Positions 37,476 to 51,000 of a stretch of DNA of 64,000 nucleotides are shown here, piece by piece; position 1 is the stretch's first letter, and the number at the start of each line of letters is the position of its first letter. The stretch lies in the NCBI RefSeq assembly GCF_965363235.1, contig NC_134846.1:93614571-93678570 (forward strand). Direction: 5' to 3'. The position numbers and the translations under genes are program-made. The notes below the pieces were generated by a model that saw only the letters and a program-made list of their open reading frames with translations, was not told the origin of the DNA and searched no databases. This stretch comes from Mytilus galloprovincialis. Its lineage: Eukaryota; Mollusca; Bivalvia; Mytilida; Mytilidae.

Positions 37476-38199
37476 ATCTAATACTATACAAATCCTAGAA
37501 TCTAGGCTAGATTGGAGCAACATTCTGACTTTAACAGTGCATAATGAAAAATTACAAAAAAAAATCTATGTTTTTTTAATACGACTAAAAATTAGGGTAG
37601 TTACGGTAACTGGAACTACACATATAGTTTTATTTGGCTCTGAAGGCCAACTTTTAACTTTCTTCTGTGGTATTTTTCGATAATACTGAAGATTGTTTTG
37701 GTATTTCCTTTTGAAGCAATAAAAGATTCATTAAATGGAAATAATTTTTCAGAAAATCATCAAGTGACAACTTATTAAATTAGCATATGCCTTCTTTTAA
37801 ATTACTATCTCACTTCAAAGAAAATGTTGTTTTGTTTCAGTAATAATATATATATCAAAACGTGATGAAAACCACTATAAGCACCACCGTTTGATTGGAT
37901 TATCATTTTTCTGGTAACCTGTCTTATGATTGAGACAAGGTCTCAGTCATTTTTTTTTCGATTTATTTCTAGCTTTTTCTTTGTTATGGATCGAAAACTC
38001 GTAGTTATATCTGCGCATGGTCAATTAAATCAAAACATCCGGTTTGTTCAGCCCACATTGAGCTCCACATTTTATAGGCATGTTTGGTTGTCTAATTAAC
38101 TGTTTAGGTTCAAATAATTATTACAAAGGCCCTAACGGGATATCTTGTCCAATTTAAAAGTCTACCGGAATGTTTTTTCATTGAAAATGTTGTTTAATT

Positions 38200-41100
38200 T
38201 AAAGCACCACCTAAAATGAACTAAGCACCAGAGGAGGAAGCTTCTGTTCTGTCTTAAGGTCTTACATCCAGGGTTTGGGTCCAAACTTTGTGAAGCTTGT
38301 AAATTACAGACACCTCTGGTCCAATCTTTAAGTCATGGGGGAACATTTCACAACAGGAAATAGCTACCTTCCCGCTGGTCCAACAGACAAGTATATGGGT
38401 GTATAACACTCTTCGTGAGTCCTAGTTGGTTTGTAAGGCTCATTGGTCCACATGCCTCTTGGGTCCAATCTACAAGTCCGTGTGGTCCTCTTTAAGGGTA
38501 TTTTTAATTTAAAAAAAATATAAGCACCACCGAAAAAAAACTTAGCACCACGGGAGGTAGCTTCCCTCCAATTGGTCCAACTAACATGTATAGGGGTCTA
38601 TAGCACTCTATTGGGGTCTAAGGTGGTTTGTTAAGCTCATTAGTCCACAAGCACATATGGTCAAATCTACACAAGTCCTGGGGTCTTTTGGTGTATATAT
38701 CATTTAAGAAAAATATAAGCACCACAGAAAAAAAACTTAGCACCACGGGAGGTAGCTTCCCTCTAATTGGTCCAACTAACATGTATAGGGGTCTAAAGCA
38801 CTCTATTGGGGTCTAAGATGGTTTGTTAAGCTCATTAGTCCACAGGCACATATGGTCAAATCTACACAAGTCCTGGGGTATTTTGGTGTATATATCATTC
38901 AAGAAAAATATAAGCACCACCAAAAATGGACTTAGCACCACCGGAGGTGGTTTCCCTCCACTTGGTCCAACTGATGTGTATAGGGGTCTAAAGCAATCTA
39001 TTGGGGTCTAACATGGTTTGTTATGCTCATTAGTCCACAGGCACATATGGTCCAATCTACACAAGTCCTGGGGTCTTTTGGTGTATATATCATTTAAGAA
39101 AAATATAAGCACCACAGAAAAAAAACTTAGCACCACGGGAGGTAGCTTCCCTCCAATTGGTCCATCTAATGTGTATAGGGGTCTAAAGCACTCTATTGGG
39201 GTCTAAGATAGTTTGTTAAGCTCATTAGTCCACAGGCACACACGGTCCAATCTACACAAGTCCTGGGGTCTTTTGGTGTATATATCATTCAAGAAAAATA
39301 TAAGCACCACCAAAAATGGACTTAGCACCAGGGGAGGTGGTTTCCCTCCAATTGGTCCAACTGATGTGTATAGGGGTCTAAAGCAATCTATTGGGGTCTA
39401 ACATGGTTTGTTATGCTCATTAGTCCACAGGCACATATGGTCAAATCTACACAAGTCCTGGGGTCTTTTGGTGTATTTATCATTTAAGAAATATTATAAG
39501 CACCACGGGAGGTAGCTTCCCTCCAATTGGTCCATCTAATGTGTATAGGGGTCTAAAGCACTCTATTGGGGTCTAAGATGGTTTGTTCAGCTCATTAGTC
39601 CACAGGCACACACGGTCCAATCTACACAAGTCCTGGGGTCTTTTGGTGTATATATCATTCAAGAAAAATATAAGCACCACCAAAAATGGACTTAGCACCA
39701 GGGGAGGTGGTTTCCCTCCAATTGGTCCAACTGATGTGTATAGGGGTCTAAAGCAATCTATTGGGGTTTAACATGGTTTGTTATGCTCATTAGTCCACAG
39801 GCACATATGGTCAAATCTACACAAGTCCTGGGGTCTTTTGGTGTATTTATCATTTAAGAAATATTATAAGCACCACGGGAGGTGGTTTCCCTCCAATTGG
39901 TCCAACTGATGTGTATAGGGGTCTAAAGCACTCTATTGGGGTCTAAGATGGTTTGTTAAGCTCATTAGTCCACAGGCACACACGGTCCAATCTACACAAG
40001 TCCTGGGGTCTTTTGGTGTATATATTATTTTTAAAAAATATAAGCACCACCGAAAAATTGACTTAGCACCACGGGAGGTGGTTTCCAACCCATTGGTCCA
40101 ACAAACAGGTAAAAGGATCTATAATGCTCTTTGGTGTTCTAAGTTGGTTTGTAAGGCTCATTGGTCAAAAAGCAACTGTGGTCCAATCTATACTAGTCCA
40201 GGGTTTCAGGATATTTTTCACTAAAGAAAAATATAAGCACCACCAAAAAGAAACTTAGCACCACAGAAGGTAGCTTCCCTAAATTTGGTCCAACAGATGG
40301 TGTAGGGGTCTAAATACTCTTAGGGGTACTTAGTTAGTTTGTAAGGCTCATTGGTCCACAGGCAACTGTGATCCACTCTACAAGTCAAGGGGTCTTTTAT
40401 AAAATATAAGCACCACCAAAAACAAACTTTGCATCTCTTGAGGTAGCTTCCCTCCCAATGGTCCAAAGGATGGGTAGTGGGTCTAAAATAGTCTTTGGGG
40501 TTCTTAGTTGGTTTGTAAGGCCTGTTGGTCTAAAAGCAACTGTGGTCCAATCTACATTAGTCTAGGGGTCTCTGGGTATATTTTACTGAAGAAAAATATA
40601 AGCACCACCAAAATAAAATGTAGCACCACAGGAGGTTACTTCCCTCAATTTGGTCCAATAGATGGGTATGGGGGTCTAAATACTCTTAGGAGTACTAACT
40701 TGGTTTGTAAGGCTCATTGGTCAACAGGCAACTGTGGTCTAATCTTTAAGTTAAGGGTTCTCATAGGGTATATTTCATTAAAAAAATATAAGCACCAAGA
40801 AAACAAACTAAGAACCATGGGAGGTAGCTTTCCTCTCGTTGGCCCAACAAACAGATTTAGGGGTCTAACACATTCTTTGGGTCTAAGATGCTTTGAAAAG
40901 GTCATGTGGTTCAATCTTCTAGTCCAGAGGTTTGTTGTAGTATATTTCAATATTTCATATAAGAAATATAAGCACCATCAGGCACGAACTAAGCACCATG
41001 GGAGGTAGCTTTCCTCTCAGTGGTCCATCAGATAGGTTAAGGGGTCTAACCCACTCTTTTGGGTCTAAGATGATTTGAAAAGCACATGTGGGGCAATTTT

Positions 41101-41330
41101 CTAGTCCAGGGGTCTGTTGTTGTATATTTCATTACAGAAATATAATAAGCACCACCAAAAATGAACTTAGCACCATGGATGATTGCTTCCACCCCCTTGA
41201 TCCAATAAACAGGTATAGGGATGTAAAAAACACTTTGAGAGGTCTATATTGATTTATATGGCCCACTGTCTGTGTCCAATCTACGAGTTCAGGAGTTTTA
41301 TGATATATTTCATTGACGAAAAACTTGATT
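38200..41330 (+). repeat. ~195 bp tandem array, plus orientation (~16 units)
   Basis: Units contain TATAAGCACCACC, CTTAGCACCACGGGAGGTAG, CTTCCCTCCAATTGGTCCAA, GTATAGGGGTCTAAAGCACT and GGTTTGTTAAGCTCATTAGT. Units at 38628-39770 are very similar; units after 40100 are more diverged. Open frames of 62 codons recur because the period is a multiple of three; they are not genes. Confidence 0.95.
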
Positions 41331-44300
41331 TTGTTTTACAGGGCCATTTGGTCTACATGTATGCACAAAATGTTACTGACAGGTCTGTATCCTTAAAGCT
41401 ATGTAAATGCAAACAAATGTTGTGAGGAGATTTTAAAGCCAGAAAATTGTATTTCTTATGATAATTCTCCATTGCTCTTCCTGTCTTCAAGGCAAAAACC
41501 CTATAAAGGAGTAATTGAAATAGTATGAAACAAGCACCTTAATACATTAAGTAACTTTGTAAAAAAGAAGAAAAAAACAAATATGATATTCAGCAATGAT
41601 AACAGGCTGCTGACTTAGAACAGTCACATATAGAAAAACATAAATAACATGACGTGTTCATTATGGTGTGATATTTAAAATCACTATGCTAAATTATTGA
41701 TTCTTAATTGTACATCATTTTTATGAAATTGTGTGTCCAACTATATATCTAAATCTTGTTTTTCTTTCCGCAGATTATCCAAATTGACGTCAAAAGTGTT
41801 CAGATATCAGATGTACTACAGCTAAAGAATGAAATTAATTGTGGTCATTTCACAGCTTTTGCTTACAGTCAGCTTTTTTATGGTAGGATAATTTGCACGT
41901 CTTAAGTATTATTAGTGTATACAAATGTAAAATAAATCAATGTATACACACCTTTTATCAATTAATAATTTGTTCATTCATTTTCCCATATTTTGATAAA
42001 TTACATTGCACATAATTTAAATAAATTATCACATATTAAAGTAAACAATAAGTATATCCAATTGGATGAATATAAGTTTCAAGTAGACAATTATTCTATA
42101 TTATTACAAAAGTGGCGGATGACCTGTAGTTGTTAATTTCTGTATCATTTGGCCTCTTGTAAAGAGTTGTCTCATAGGCAAATACATTTACAATCTGTTA
42201 GGGAGCTGATTTTACTGATTCAGACAATTAATTTCATTTTATCTTGATTGATTATGTAGCACTAAACAATTGTCACAAGCAAACATGTATTTGAATTTCA
42301 AGTTATTATTTTAAAAAATTGAGGCTTTATTATTTCAGTGAATTAAAGAATGAAGAGAAATCAACTTATTTATACCCAAGCTGACCAACTGTCAAGAAAA
42401 AGAAGACAAAGCAACTCCATCTGAAGGAAATTAAAAGAAAAGATTTTATCATTACAACAATAGATGTGAAAATGTTATTTTTTCAATCTAAAACATACAT
42501 AACAAGAAATACACTTAAGAAATACTGTTCAAGATTGATTCTTAAAATATCAGTCTTACTTTTTTTATATTCTTGAAGATGTATTGTAAAAATAAATTTG
42601 TTAGATTAAAGTTTTTCAAGGCTTGAATTATCTCCCCTTATTAATCTCCAAAAAACTTTATGCAAGACTGTTTGTTTTCCAACTCCTAGAATTCTAAATG
42701 TTTAAAGTTGAAAATATGTGTCAAAATTTGTTTCTTCTTTGTTTACAGTTTTATGATTGGAGTTCAACCTTTAATCTCAAGAACAAAATAAAGGAAATCT
42801 ACTGTGCACAAAAGTCTTCCTCTTTTTTTTATGAATTGTAAAGATAATTTTTGAAGACTGACAATTCAACACTGTATTAGAGAAATTTAGTTTGCAGAAA
42901 TTCAAGATACATTTTGTAAAACCAAACAATATGATTTTTTTACTTAAATTAAATCTTATTTCAAAATCAAATGACTAAGGGAGATAACTCTACTTCTAAA
43001 TTATTTATCTGAAATAGTAAATTAAAGTGGCTCATTTTAGTATTATCACTAACTGATAGATTTGTCCCTTAATAGAGATTAATGTTCCTAACAATTGATG
43101 CTAACTTATATTTGCTGATGCAAATTATCCCTTAATTTTAAATTATTACTTTTAAATTAAATATATGTTGTTTTTAGGAGTTGTGTCCCTTTAATATTTT
43201 TTTATTTATTAGAATATGTTTGGTATATATGTAATCAAGGCGGTATTTTATGCTGATTACATTATCTTTATTTACATTCAAGATTGTCAAACAATCCTGT
43301 AGTTGTAGTATTTTTGAATTTAGCGATGATCTGTATAAATATGTATTAAAATTAATTGTTTCTTTTGCACGCCCCCCTCAATTACATAGTAATGGCTTAT
43401 TTTTTTTATACCAACCTTAATGGTGAAAGTATTCAGAATTTGATGAATTCTGAAAATCTGCATTTTAGATCTGTGGTAATAAATAAGTTATTTGAATTTG
43501 AAACATCATTTAAGTTGACATGTTACATTTTCAAACATTTACAAATGAACCCACATTTTTATTTTATTTGAAAAGATAATAAATTGAAAAACTTATTACA
43601 TTTTAAATTAATGTATCTCCTACCTACTGATACTTCTAAGAATTCTGTATGCAAATAAAAATGTTCATAGGTATTAAATTTATAGAAAGTCAAACTTGAA
43701 AAGAAACTGGGGTTGAAGTGCATAATTTATGTTTAATTTGAAATTGTAACAAATTATAAACTTTTATTTGATTGTACATTGTGCTGAATGTTGATTGAAG
43801 TTCATCTGTATAGATGAAACTGATGTTTTGAATATTCATTGATTAATAAACTTAATAAGAGTATAATGCAATACCTGTCTTTGTATGTTTTATGAATCAA
43901 TTCAGAGCTACCACAATTTATATCACAAAAAAAAATTATTTTTTTTTTTTTTTTTCTTAAGTTTCTCCATGTCCATTAAATGATTAAACCTGTTAAACTA
44001 AGCATGAACATTTTCTTGATTACTGAATGATCAAATCAATAGAATATAAATCATATGTCCCAGAATGCAAGAAATAGGATGCTGGTCTCAACTTTTTTTC
44101 ATTTCAGAAGGTAGAAGAGTTTGATAAATTATATTTGGATGTCTGGCTTGTGTCTGGTGTCATTGATCTCAGTGTTTTTATCACCTGATTTTGTCAGTTA
44201 TCATGAGTAAAAGGACAATTATATTTGGTATTAAGTCTGCACAAGAGGTATACATTTCTGTAAGAAGGAGTTCATCTTCTTTTTAATTATTGATTAGTAA

Positions 44301-47300
44301 GATACTATAGTAATTATGTGTTGAGTATGAAATGATGATAAGATCTACTAGTATGTGTCGGTTTGGCAGGACTCATCTGACTTTTATTTGAATTTTATGA
44401 TTTCAAACATAAACACTACTTTTACTGTTCTTGTTGATGTATGTTCGTTTATAGCATTTTATGCAAGCAGGGGCATTATCTGTGTCCTATGGACACATTC
44501 CCAATTTTTTTTTTACATTGTAGCTATTATCTTGAAAACTATATTAGATAGATAGAAACTTTAATTGATAAAAATGTTCAACAATGCAACATCTACAATT
44601 AAGACAAAATGGAAGAAATCAACCAAAGACTCCTTGTTGGAGTAATTGCCCTTAAATGACAATTTTTAACTTCTTTCTTGTTTGTATATATGTTTGCCTT
44701 CAAATGATAAGAATTGTAATAAATAGAAAATTAAAATCTTAATGGTTTACTTTTATAAACTGTTACTTGGATGGAGAGTTATCTCATTGGCACTCATACC
44801 ACATCTTCCTTTATCTAAGATCTACTAACAAATCAAATTTTGAGTACATAGTTAGTAGACTGTCGCCCTTTTAAGGAGTGCTTGTCTTTAAATGAGGATT
44901 TATTTACCCTCATTTGTGTCTTGAGCAAAACAGAAGAAGATAAAAAAGAAACTAAACACACTAAATGATAATCAATGAAGATTAACAAAAGAGAGGTATT
45001 TAAATGAGAATTTTATTCCCATTTATAATGTTTAAGAGTGTACTTTGTTGAATAAGAACACAGGCCAAGCTAAAGGTGAGCGACACAAGCTCTTTAGAGC
45101 CTCCAGTTCTGTAACACTTGTGCAAGTGTTTAGTCCAGCTTTGTTTCATTAACGTAGTTGTAAATATCTTGTGGGAAGGAATTCATCAGTCTTTCTTAAT
45201 AAATCCCTGATTTAAACATTAAGGTCACCGAAATTGACATCATTAGAATGATAAATTGAAAAAAAACCTTTTTAAGTTTGAGGACTATGTTTTTCAACAG
45301 ACAATTAACATTCTTTTAAAAGCCTCTTTTAGTTTATCGTTTCTTCGTTGAAATAAGACCTTCATAATATTGGAGCTTCTCAAGAAGATATCTTAAAAGC
45401 TAGACTAACCCTTATACTTCCCCTTTCCAAATGGAAAGGATGTTCTATTTAATAATTACGTTTGGTGACAATGTTAATACCAGTCATCCCTTCCGATCTT
45501 GAAATAAAGGATACCATCAGTACAGCCAAGTCTACATATTGACTTTCATCTAGCAATAACTAATTAGGGTGGTTTTGCACTAAACATAAAGACAAAGAAA
45601 ATTATTTCAGCTTTCCTATCTTGAACTTTCCATTTCTATGTAATAACGTCTTAGCAGGACCATCAAATGGACTTATTCCAGTTGATACGATATTTCATAG
45701 TTTGCATACACTAACATGATTACTATGCAAGAGGCTGTTGCTTACAAGGAATATTTGGAATCAGAGATCAGATATTTCAATTCCTAAATTTAAAGTTAGC
45801 CCTTAAAAAGTTTTACGGAAGCTGATATGATTTGGGTGACCGTTTTAGAATATCTGTGTGACAGATGACCACCAAATTGTGAAAGCCATATATATTCCTT
45901 TTTTCTTTTCCTTGACTGAAAAATCGACTTATCACCAGATTTGTAATCGCCTTGAGCTTCTCGATGGATACCTCTAGTTGACCAAGATATGATTATCGTT
46001 CAACAGCTTCTGATATAACCACAGGTATTTGGTGGGTCTTTCGTTGCTATAAGACATATGTTTCTATGTGGTGTTTTGTAAAGTATTTCTCAATAGGTAA
46101 TCTTCTAATTATATTCGTTGGATGCCAAACTTTTTCCCGTTTTCAAAGGATGAATGGTATGTTTCGCAAGTAACATTTAGATGACTTTGCCTATGTTTTT
46201 ATTTTTATTTTTCAAGATTCAGTAACTTTAACCTGCATGGCATTTTGTTCATTGACTTGGACAAATTTTTCTTCAAAATTAACAAAGGTTTCTTAAAACG
46301 CATTTGGTATTTACTGCTAAAAGGGCCTTTGATTTTTGCGTTTAGATAAAGTGTAGAGATCAATAACTTAGTTCAAACCTTAATGGAATTTCATAAAACA
46401 TTTGCAAAAAGCTTTCAATTTCAAGACATATAAGGGAGTAATAAACTCTAAATCTGAGCGCCATAGATGGAAATTCCAGGATTGAAGATATTAAAACTTG
46501 CGATATAAAAATCAAGCGATGCTGGTACAGACGAGATAAATGAGAAAAAAATCTGTGACTGAAAATGTATAGTTTAGCGCTGTAGACATAGAGTTATGCG
46601 CTGTAGATATATAAAGATCAACACACGGGATTTAACTTCTATAGCGCTTAATATGTCAAGTCCAGCGACAGAAGCTACATCTTCAGATCTTCCACGCTAG
46701 ACCTTGTATTTTTTGCGGTAGACTTTACATATTCGGCTTTAATTCTGGATTTTGTGTCTCCAGATCCAGAACTTGTCATGAGAAGGGGGCGCTGACTGAT
46801 TAAAGGGAGGCCCCAGTCATGCTTCAGTGACCCCTATATAATCAACCAAATTTTTCACACGAAAGCCCCCCCCTCTCCAAGCCCCCTGGATCCGCCTATA
46901 ATACCATTCACATAACATTTGAGCCTAATGCTTAGGACACCGGTGGTTTGTCTCTGACAAAGCGAACAAAAAGTAAAGTTCTTGTATATAATGTCTTGCG
47001 AATTCAGCACTGTAGATGTGAATATTAGCGACAGAATAAAAAAAAATGCAAAAGAGCAGATATTAAGTTAATATAAAAGGAAAATATGTCTTGCATTGGA
47101 TATCCAATCACTGTCAGAGGTTATGTATTTCTTTGTATCATTAGGTTTTATTCTTTACATCGCAAGCCCAAAGACAGTACTTCTTCAAAAGACAAGTTTG
47201 CAGTTGCATTGCAAGATTTAGATGAATTTGGCTAATCGTTTATCTTAATTCCTTCTGGTTTTGCTTAACATCCGAATCGATACATGACTATAGGTAAAGA

Positions 47301-47570
47301 TGTAAGACTTCAAATTTCTAGCGCACAACTATACATCTCAGTCATCTTAAGACTTGACATATATTGCGCTAGACATTGCTACTAGAGGACCTTACGCATC
47401 CAGTAAAGGATTTATGCAGTGCGACCAGCGCCAATCAGACTACGGCTATCTATATATAATTTTCACGGAGTTATGTCAGCCTCATACTAATGTTGAGTTA
47501 TGATAAAGCACTAGAGAAGTAAAATTGAACGATGCAGATCTATACTCTACTAATTATGTATTTAAGTAAT
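41331..47570. other. Spacer between the inverted arrays
   Basis: Mostly AT-rich sequence without a convincing gene. It holds short mytilid repeat pieces (42107-42180, 44765-44815), a repeat end GGTGAGCGACACAAGCTCTT (45076-), a hAT-like end near 46880 (CCCCTGGATCCGCC), and many GCGCTGTAGA/TAGCGCT words in 46500-47500. A possible signal-peptide exon lies at 41829-41882. The frames at 43356-43571 and 44355-44555 have no recognisable domain. Confidence 0.5.
41829..41882 (+). CDS. Possible first exon encoding a signal peptide
   Basis: ATG opens MKLIVVISQLLLTVSFFM, a Lys followed by a long hydrophobic stretch typical of a secretory signal. It ends in phase 0 at a GTAGGA 5' splice site. Upstream, at 41755-41773, TTTTTCTTTCCGCAG is a good 3' splice site, which would place the ATG in an internal or leader exon. 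The candidate 3' splice site at 42338 (TTATTATTTCAG) leads directly into TGA. I cannot assemble a protein, so this may be chance. Confidence 0.2.
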
Positions 47571-47572
47571 CA

Positions 47573-47814
47573 GGGTTAGGGTTAGGGTTACATGTCATAA
47601 ACCTAACCCTAACCCTAACCCTAACCCTAACCCTAACCCTTACTATAACCCTAACCCTGACCCTAACCCTTACTATAACCCTAACCCTAACCCTTATAAT
47701 AACCCTAACCCTAATCCTAACCCTAACCCTAACCCTAACCCTAACCCTAACCCTAACCCTAACCCTAACCCTAACCCTAACCCTAACCCTAACCCTAACC
47801 CTGACCCTAACCCA
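47573..47814. repeat. Interstitial telomeric repeat tract
   Basis: Starts with three GGGTTA units (47574-47591), then a short break (CATGTCATAAAC), then about 35 CCCTAA units in the opposite orientation up to 47814. A few units are degenerate (CCTTACTATAA, CCTGAC). The animal telomere unit is TTAGGG. The tract lies inside the spacer of the candidate foldback element and its open frame (Arg-Val repeats) is not a gene. Confidence 0.97.
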
Positions 47815-48089
47815 TGGCCAACACCCAGTGCAAGAATTTCTCATTAGCACACAGAGTTTACAGTTCATCACTGCATTTTGTATTTTAGCGCTGGTAGTGA
47901 GAAAACATGCATTGCAAAACACTTTCAGCGCTAATCCATGCATTTTTAGCATATCAGACTTGAAATCTTGAATCTTAACTCTTAAAGTCTTTAATATACA
48001 GGGTTACTTCAATTTCTGTGCGAGTAACAATTATATATAGTTTGCAATACTTATGTGAATATATCACAAAAGAACATCGTATTAGATAA

Positions 48090-51000
48090 TACTTCGATGA
48101 ATTGAAATAGACTCTGGACCTTGCTTATTAGACATGATGAATGATAGTTCAGCCCCTGGTGCCAAATACAAAAAAAAAAGAAATGTGATATGATTGCCAA
48201 TTAGACCACCATCAAAAAGAGACCAAACGACAGAGAAATTAATAGCTATAGGTCCCCATACGGCTTTTAACAATGAGCAATGTCCATAGGACTGGACATT
48301 GTAGACCGGCCCACTAAGTCTGATGGACCAATAGACCACAGAAACCACATTAGAACCCTCAGAGTAATTTAGACCCTGTATATTGCCTGTTGGACCTAAT
48401 GGATGATAGCTACAGCCATTGATGCTTAGTTCATTTGTTGTGGTGCTAATATATATGCACTATTTAAGAATTTGACATCTTGGTCTAGTACACCAAAACC
48501 ACTAAGTTTGATGGTCTAATAGGCCATAGAAGCCAGATATGACTTCACCAGATTGATTAAAACCATACACCTAGTTTATAGACATTAAGGAGCTTAGCTG
48601 CTGTCCACGGTGCTAATTTATTTTTGGTGGTACTTATAAATATTTTAGACAGGTAGACATCTTCAACTTGCAGACGATTTAAGCAAGTCTGGTGGACCTA
48701 TATGGTGTGTTTATCAGATAAGTCCCAAACTGATCGCTTAAGACCATTGACATTGAGGCGTAGACCTATTGGAGGCTAGCTCCTAACCATGGTGCTTATT
48801 TCCTTTTGGTGGTGCTTATAAATAGATGAGATGGGTGGATTTCTTTAACTTGTAGACTATTCTAGAAAAGCTGATGGACCCCGCTTGAGTGCTTTAGACC
48901 CTGGGCCTATTATCTTATATCAATTAAAGGATAACTTCTTCCTGTGGTGCTAAATTCGTTTTTGGTGGTGCTTTTCTCTTCTCCCATGAAATATACCATA
49001 AAAGACCCAATGGACTTATAGATTGAATCACATGTGCATATGGACCACGGGGCTTTACAAACCAAGTTAGACCCCCAAAGATTATTTTAAAACCTTTTAT
49101 CTGTTTATTGGACCAATGGGAGGGAAGCTACTCTCGTGGTGCTAAGTCCATTTTCGGTGGTGCTTATATTTTTCTTTTTTGAAATATACCCAAAAGGACC
49201 CCATGGACATGTAGAGTGGACCCCCAGGTGCATGTGGACCAATGAGCCTTACAAACCAAGTTATACCCCAGAAGAATATTTTAGACCTTTTTACCCGTTT
49301 GTTGGACCAATGGGAGGTCAGCCACCTCCCGTGGTGCTTAGTTCGTTTTTTATGGTGCTTATATCTGTATTTAATGTAATATATCCTAAAGCACCATAAT
49401 GAGTTGGAAGTTGAACCACAAGTGTATGTGGACCAATGAGCCATACAAACCAACTTGGACTCACAAAGAGTTTTATAAACCCATATACTAGTCTATTGGA
49501 CAAATAGGAGGGAAGCCACCTCCTGTGGTGCTAAGTCCATTTTCGGTGGTGCTTATATTTTCTTTAATGAAATATACCCTTAATGACCCCATGGACATGT
49601 AGAGTGAACCCAAGGTGCATGTGGACCAATGAGACTTACAAACCAAGTTAGACCCCATAAAAGTATTTTAGAACCTTTTACTCGTTTATTGGACCAATGG
49701 GAGGGAAGCCACCTCCCGTGGTGCTTAGTCCGTTTTCGCTGGTGCTTATATTTTCTTTGATGAAATAAACCCTAAAATAACCCCATGGATTTATAGATTG
49801 AACCCAAGGTGCATATGGACCAATGAGCCTTACAAACCAAGTTAGACCCCCAAAGAGCATTATAGATCCTTTTACCCGTTTGTTGGACCAATGGGTGGTA
49901 AACCACCTCCCGTGGTGCTAAGTTCATTTTCGGTGGTGCTTATATTTTTATTAAATGATATATACACCAAAAAACCCCAGGACTTGTGTAGATTGGACAA
50001 TATGTGCCTGTAGACTAATGAGCTTAACAAACCATCTTAGACCCCAATAGAGTGCTTAAGACCTTTATACGCGTCGTTTGAACCAATGGGAGGGAAGCTA
50101 CCTCCCGTGGTGCTAAGTTTTTTTTTCGGTGGTGCTTATATTTTTATTAAATGATATATACACCAAAAAACCCCAGGACTTGTGTAGATTGGACCATAAG
50201 TGCCTGCGGACTAATGAGCTTAACAAACCATCTTAGACCCTAATAGAGTGCTAAAGACCTCTATACGCGTCGTTTGGACCAATGGGAGGGAAGCTACCTC
50301 CCGTGGTGCTAAGTTTTTTTTCGGTGGTGCTTATATTTTTCTTAAATGATATATACACCAAAAGACCCCAGGACTTGTGTAGATTGGACCATAAGTGCCT
50401 GTAGACTAATGAGCTTAACAAACCATCTTAGACCCTAATAGAGTGCTTAAGACCTCTATACGCGTCGATTGGACCAATGGGAGGGAAGCTACCTCCCGTG
50501 GTGCTAAGTTTTTTTTCGGTGGTGCTTATATTTTTCTTAAATGATATATACACCAAAAGACCCCAGGACTTGTGTAGATTGGACCATAAGTGCCTGTAGA
50601 CTAATGAGCTTAACAAACCATCTTAGACCCCAATAGAGTGCTTAAGACCTTTATACGCGTCGTTTAGACCAATGGGAGGGAAGCTACCTCCCGTGGTGCT
50701 AAGTTTTTTTCGGTGGTGCTTATATTTTTATTAAATGATATATACACCAAAAAATCCCAGGACTTGTGTAGATTGGACCATATGTGCCTGTGGACTAATG
50801 AGCATAACAAACCATCTTAGACCGAAATAGAGTGCTTAAGACCTTTATACGCGTCGATTGGACCAATGGGAGGGAAGCTACCTCCCGTGGTGCTAAGTTT
50901 TTTTTCGGTGGTGCTTATATTTTTCTTAAATGATATATACACCAAAAGACCCCAGGACTTGTGTAGATTGGACCATAAGTGCCTGTAGACTAATGAGCTT

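Noticed and set aside
38628..41008. 62-codon frames and a 166-codon frame in the 195 bp array
   Set aside because: The repeat length is a multiple of three with few stops; the same frames appear on the minus strand of the inverted array. No domain or coding bias was seen.
47554..47952. 132-codon frame with Arg-Val repeats
   Set aside because: It is a translation of the telomeric CCCTAA tract.
48082..48348. 88-codon minus-strand frame
   Set aside because: It lies on a mytilid dispersed repeat inserted in the array.
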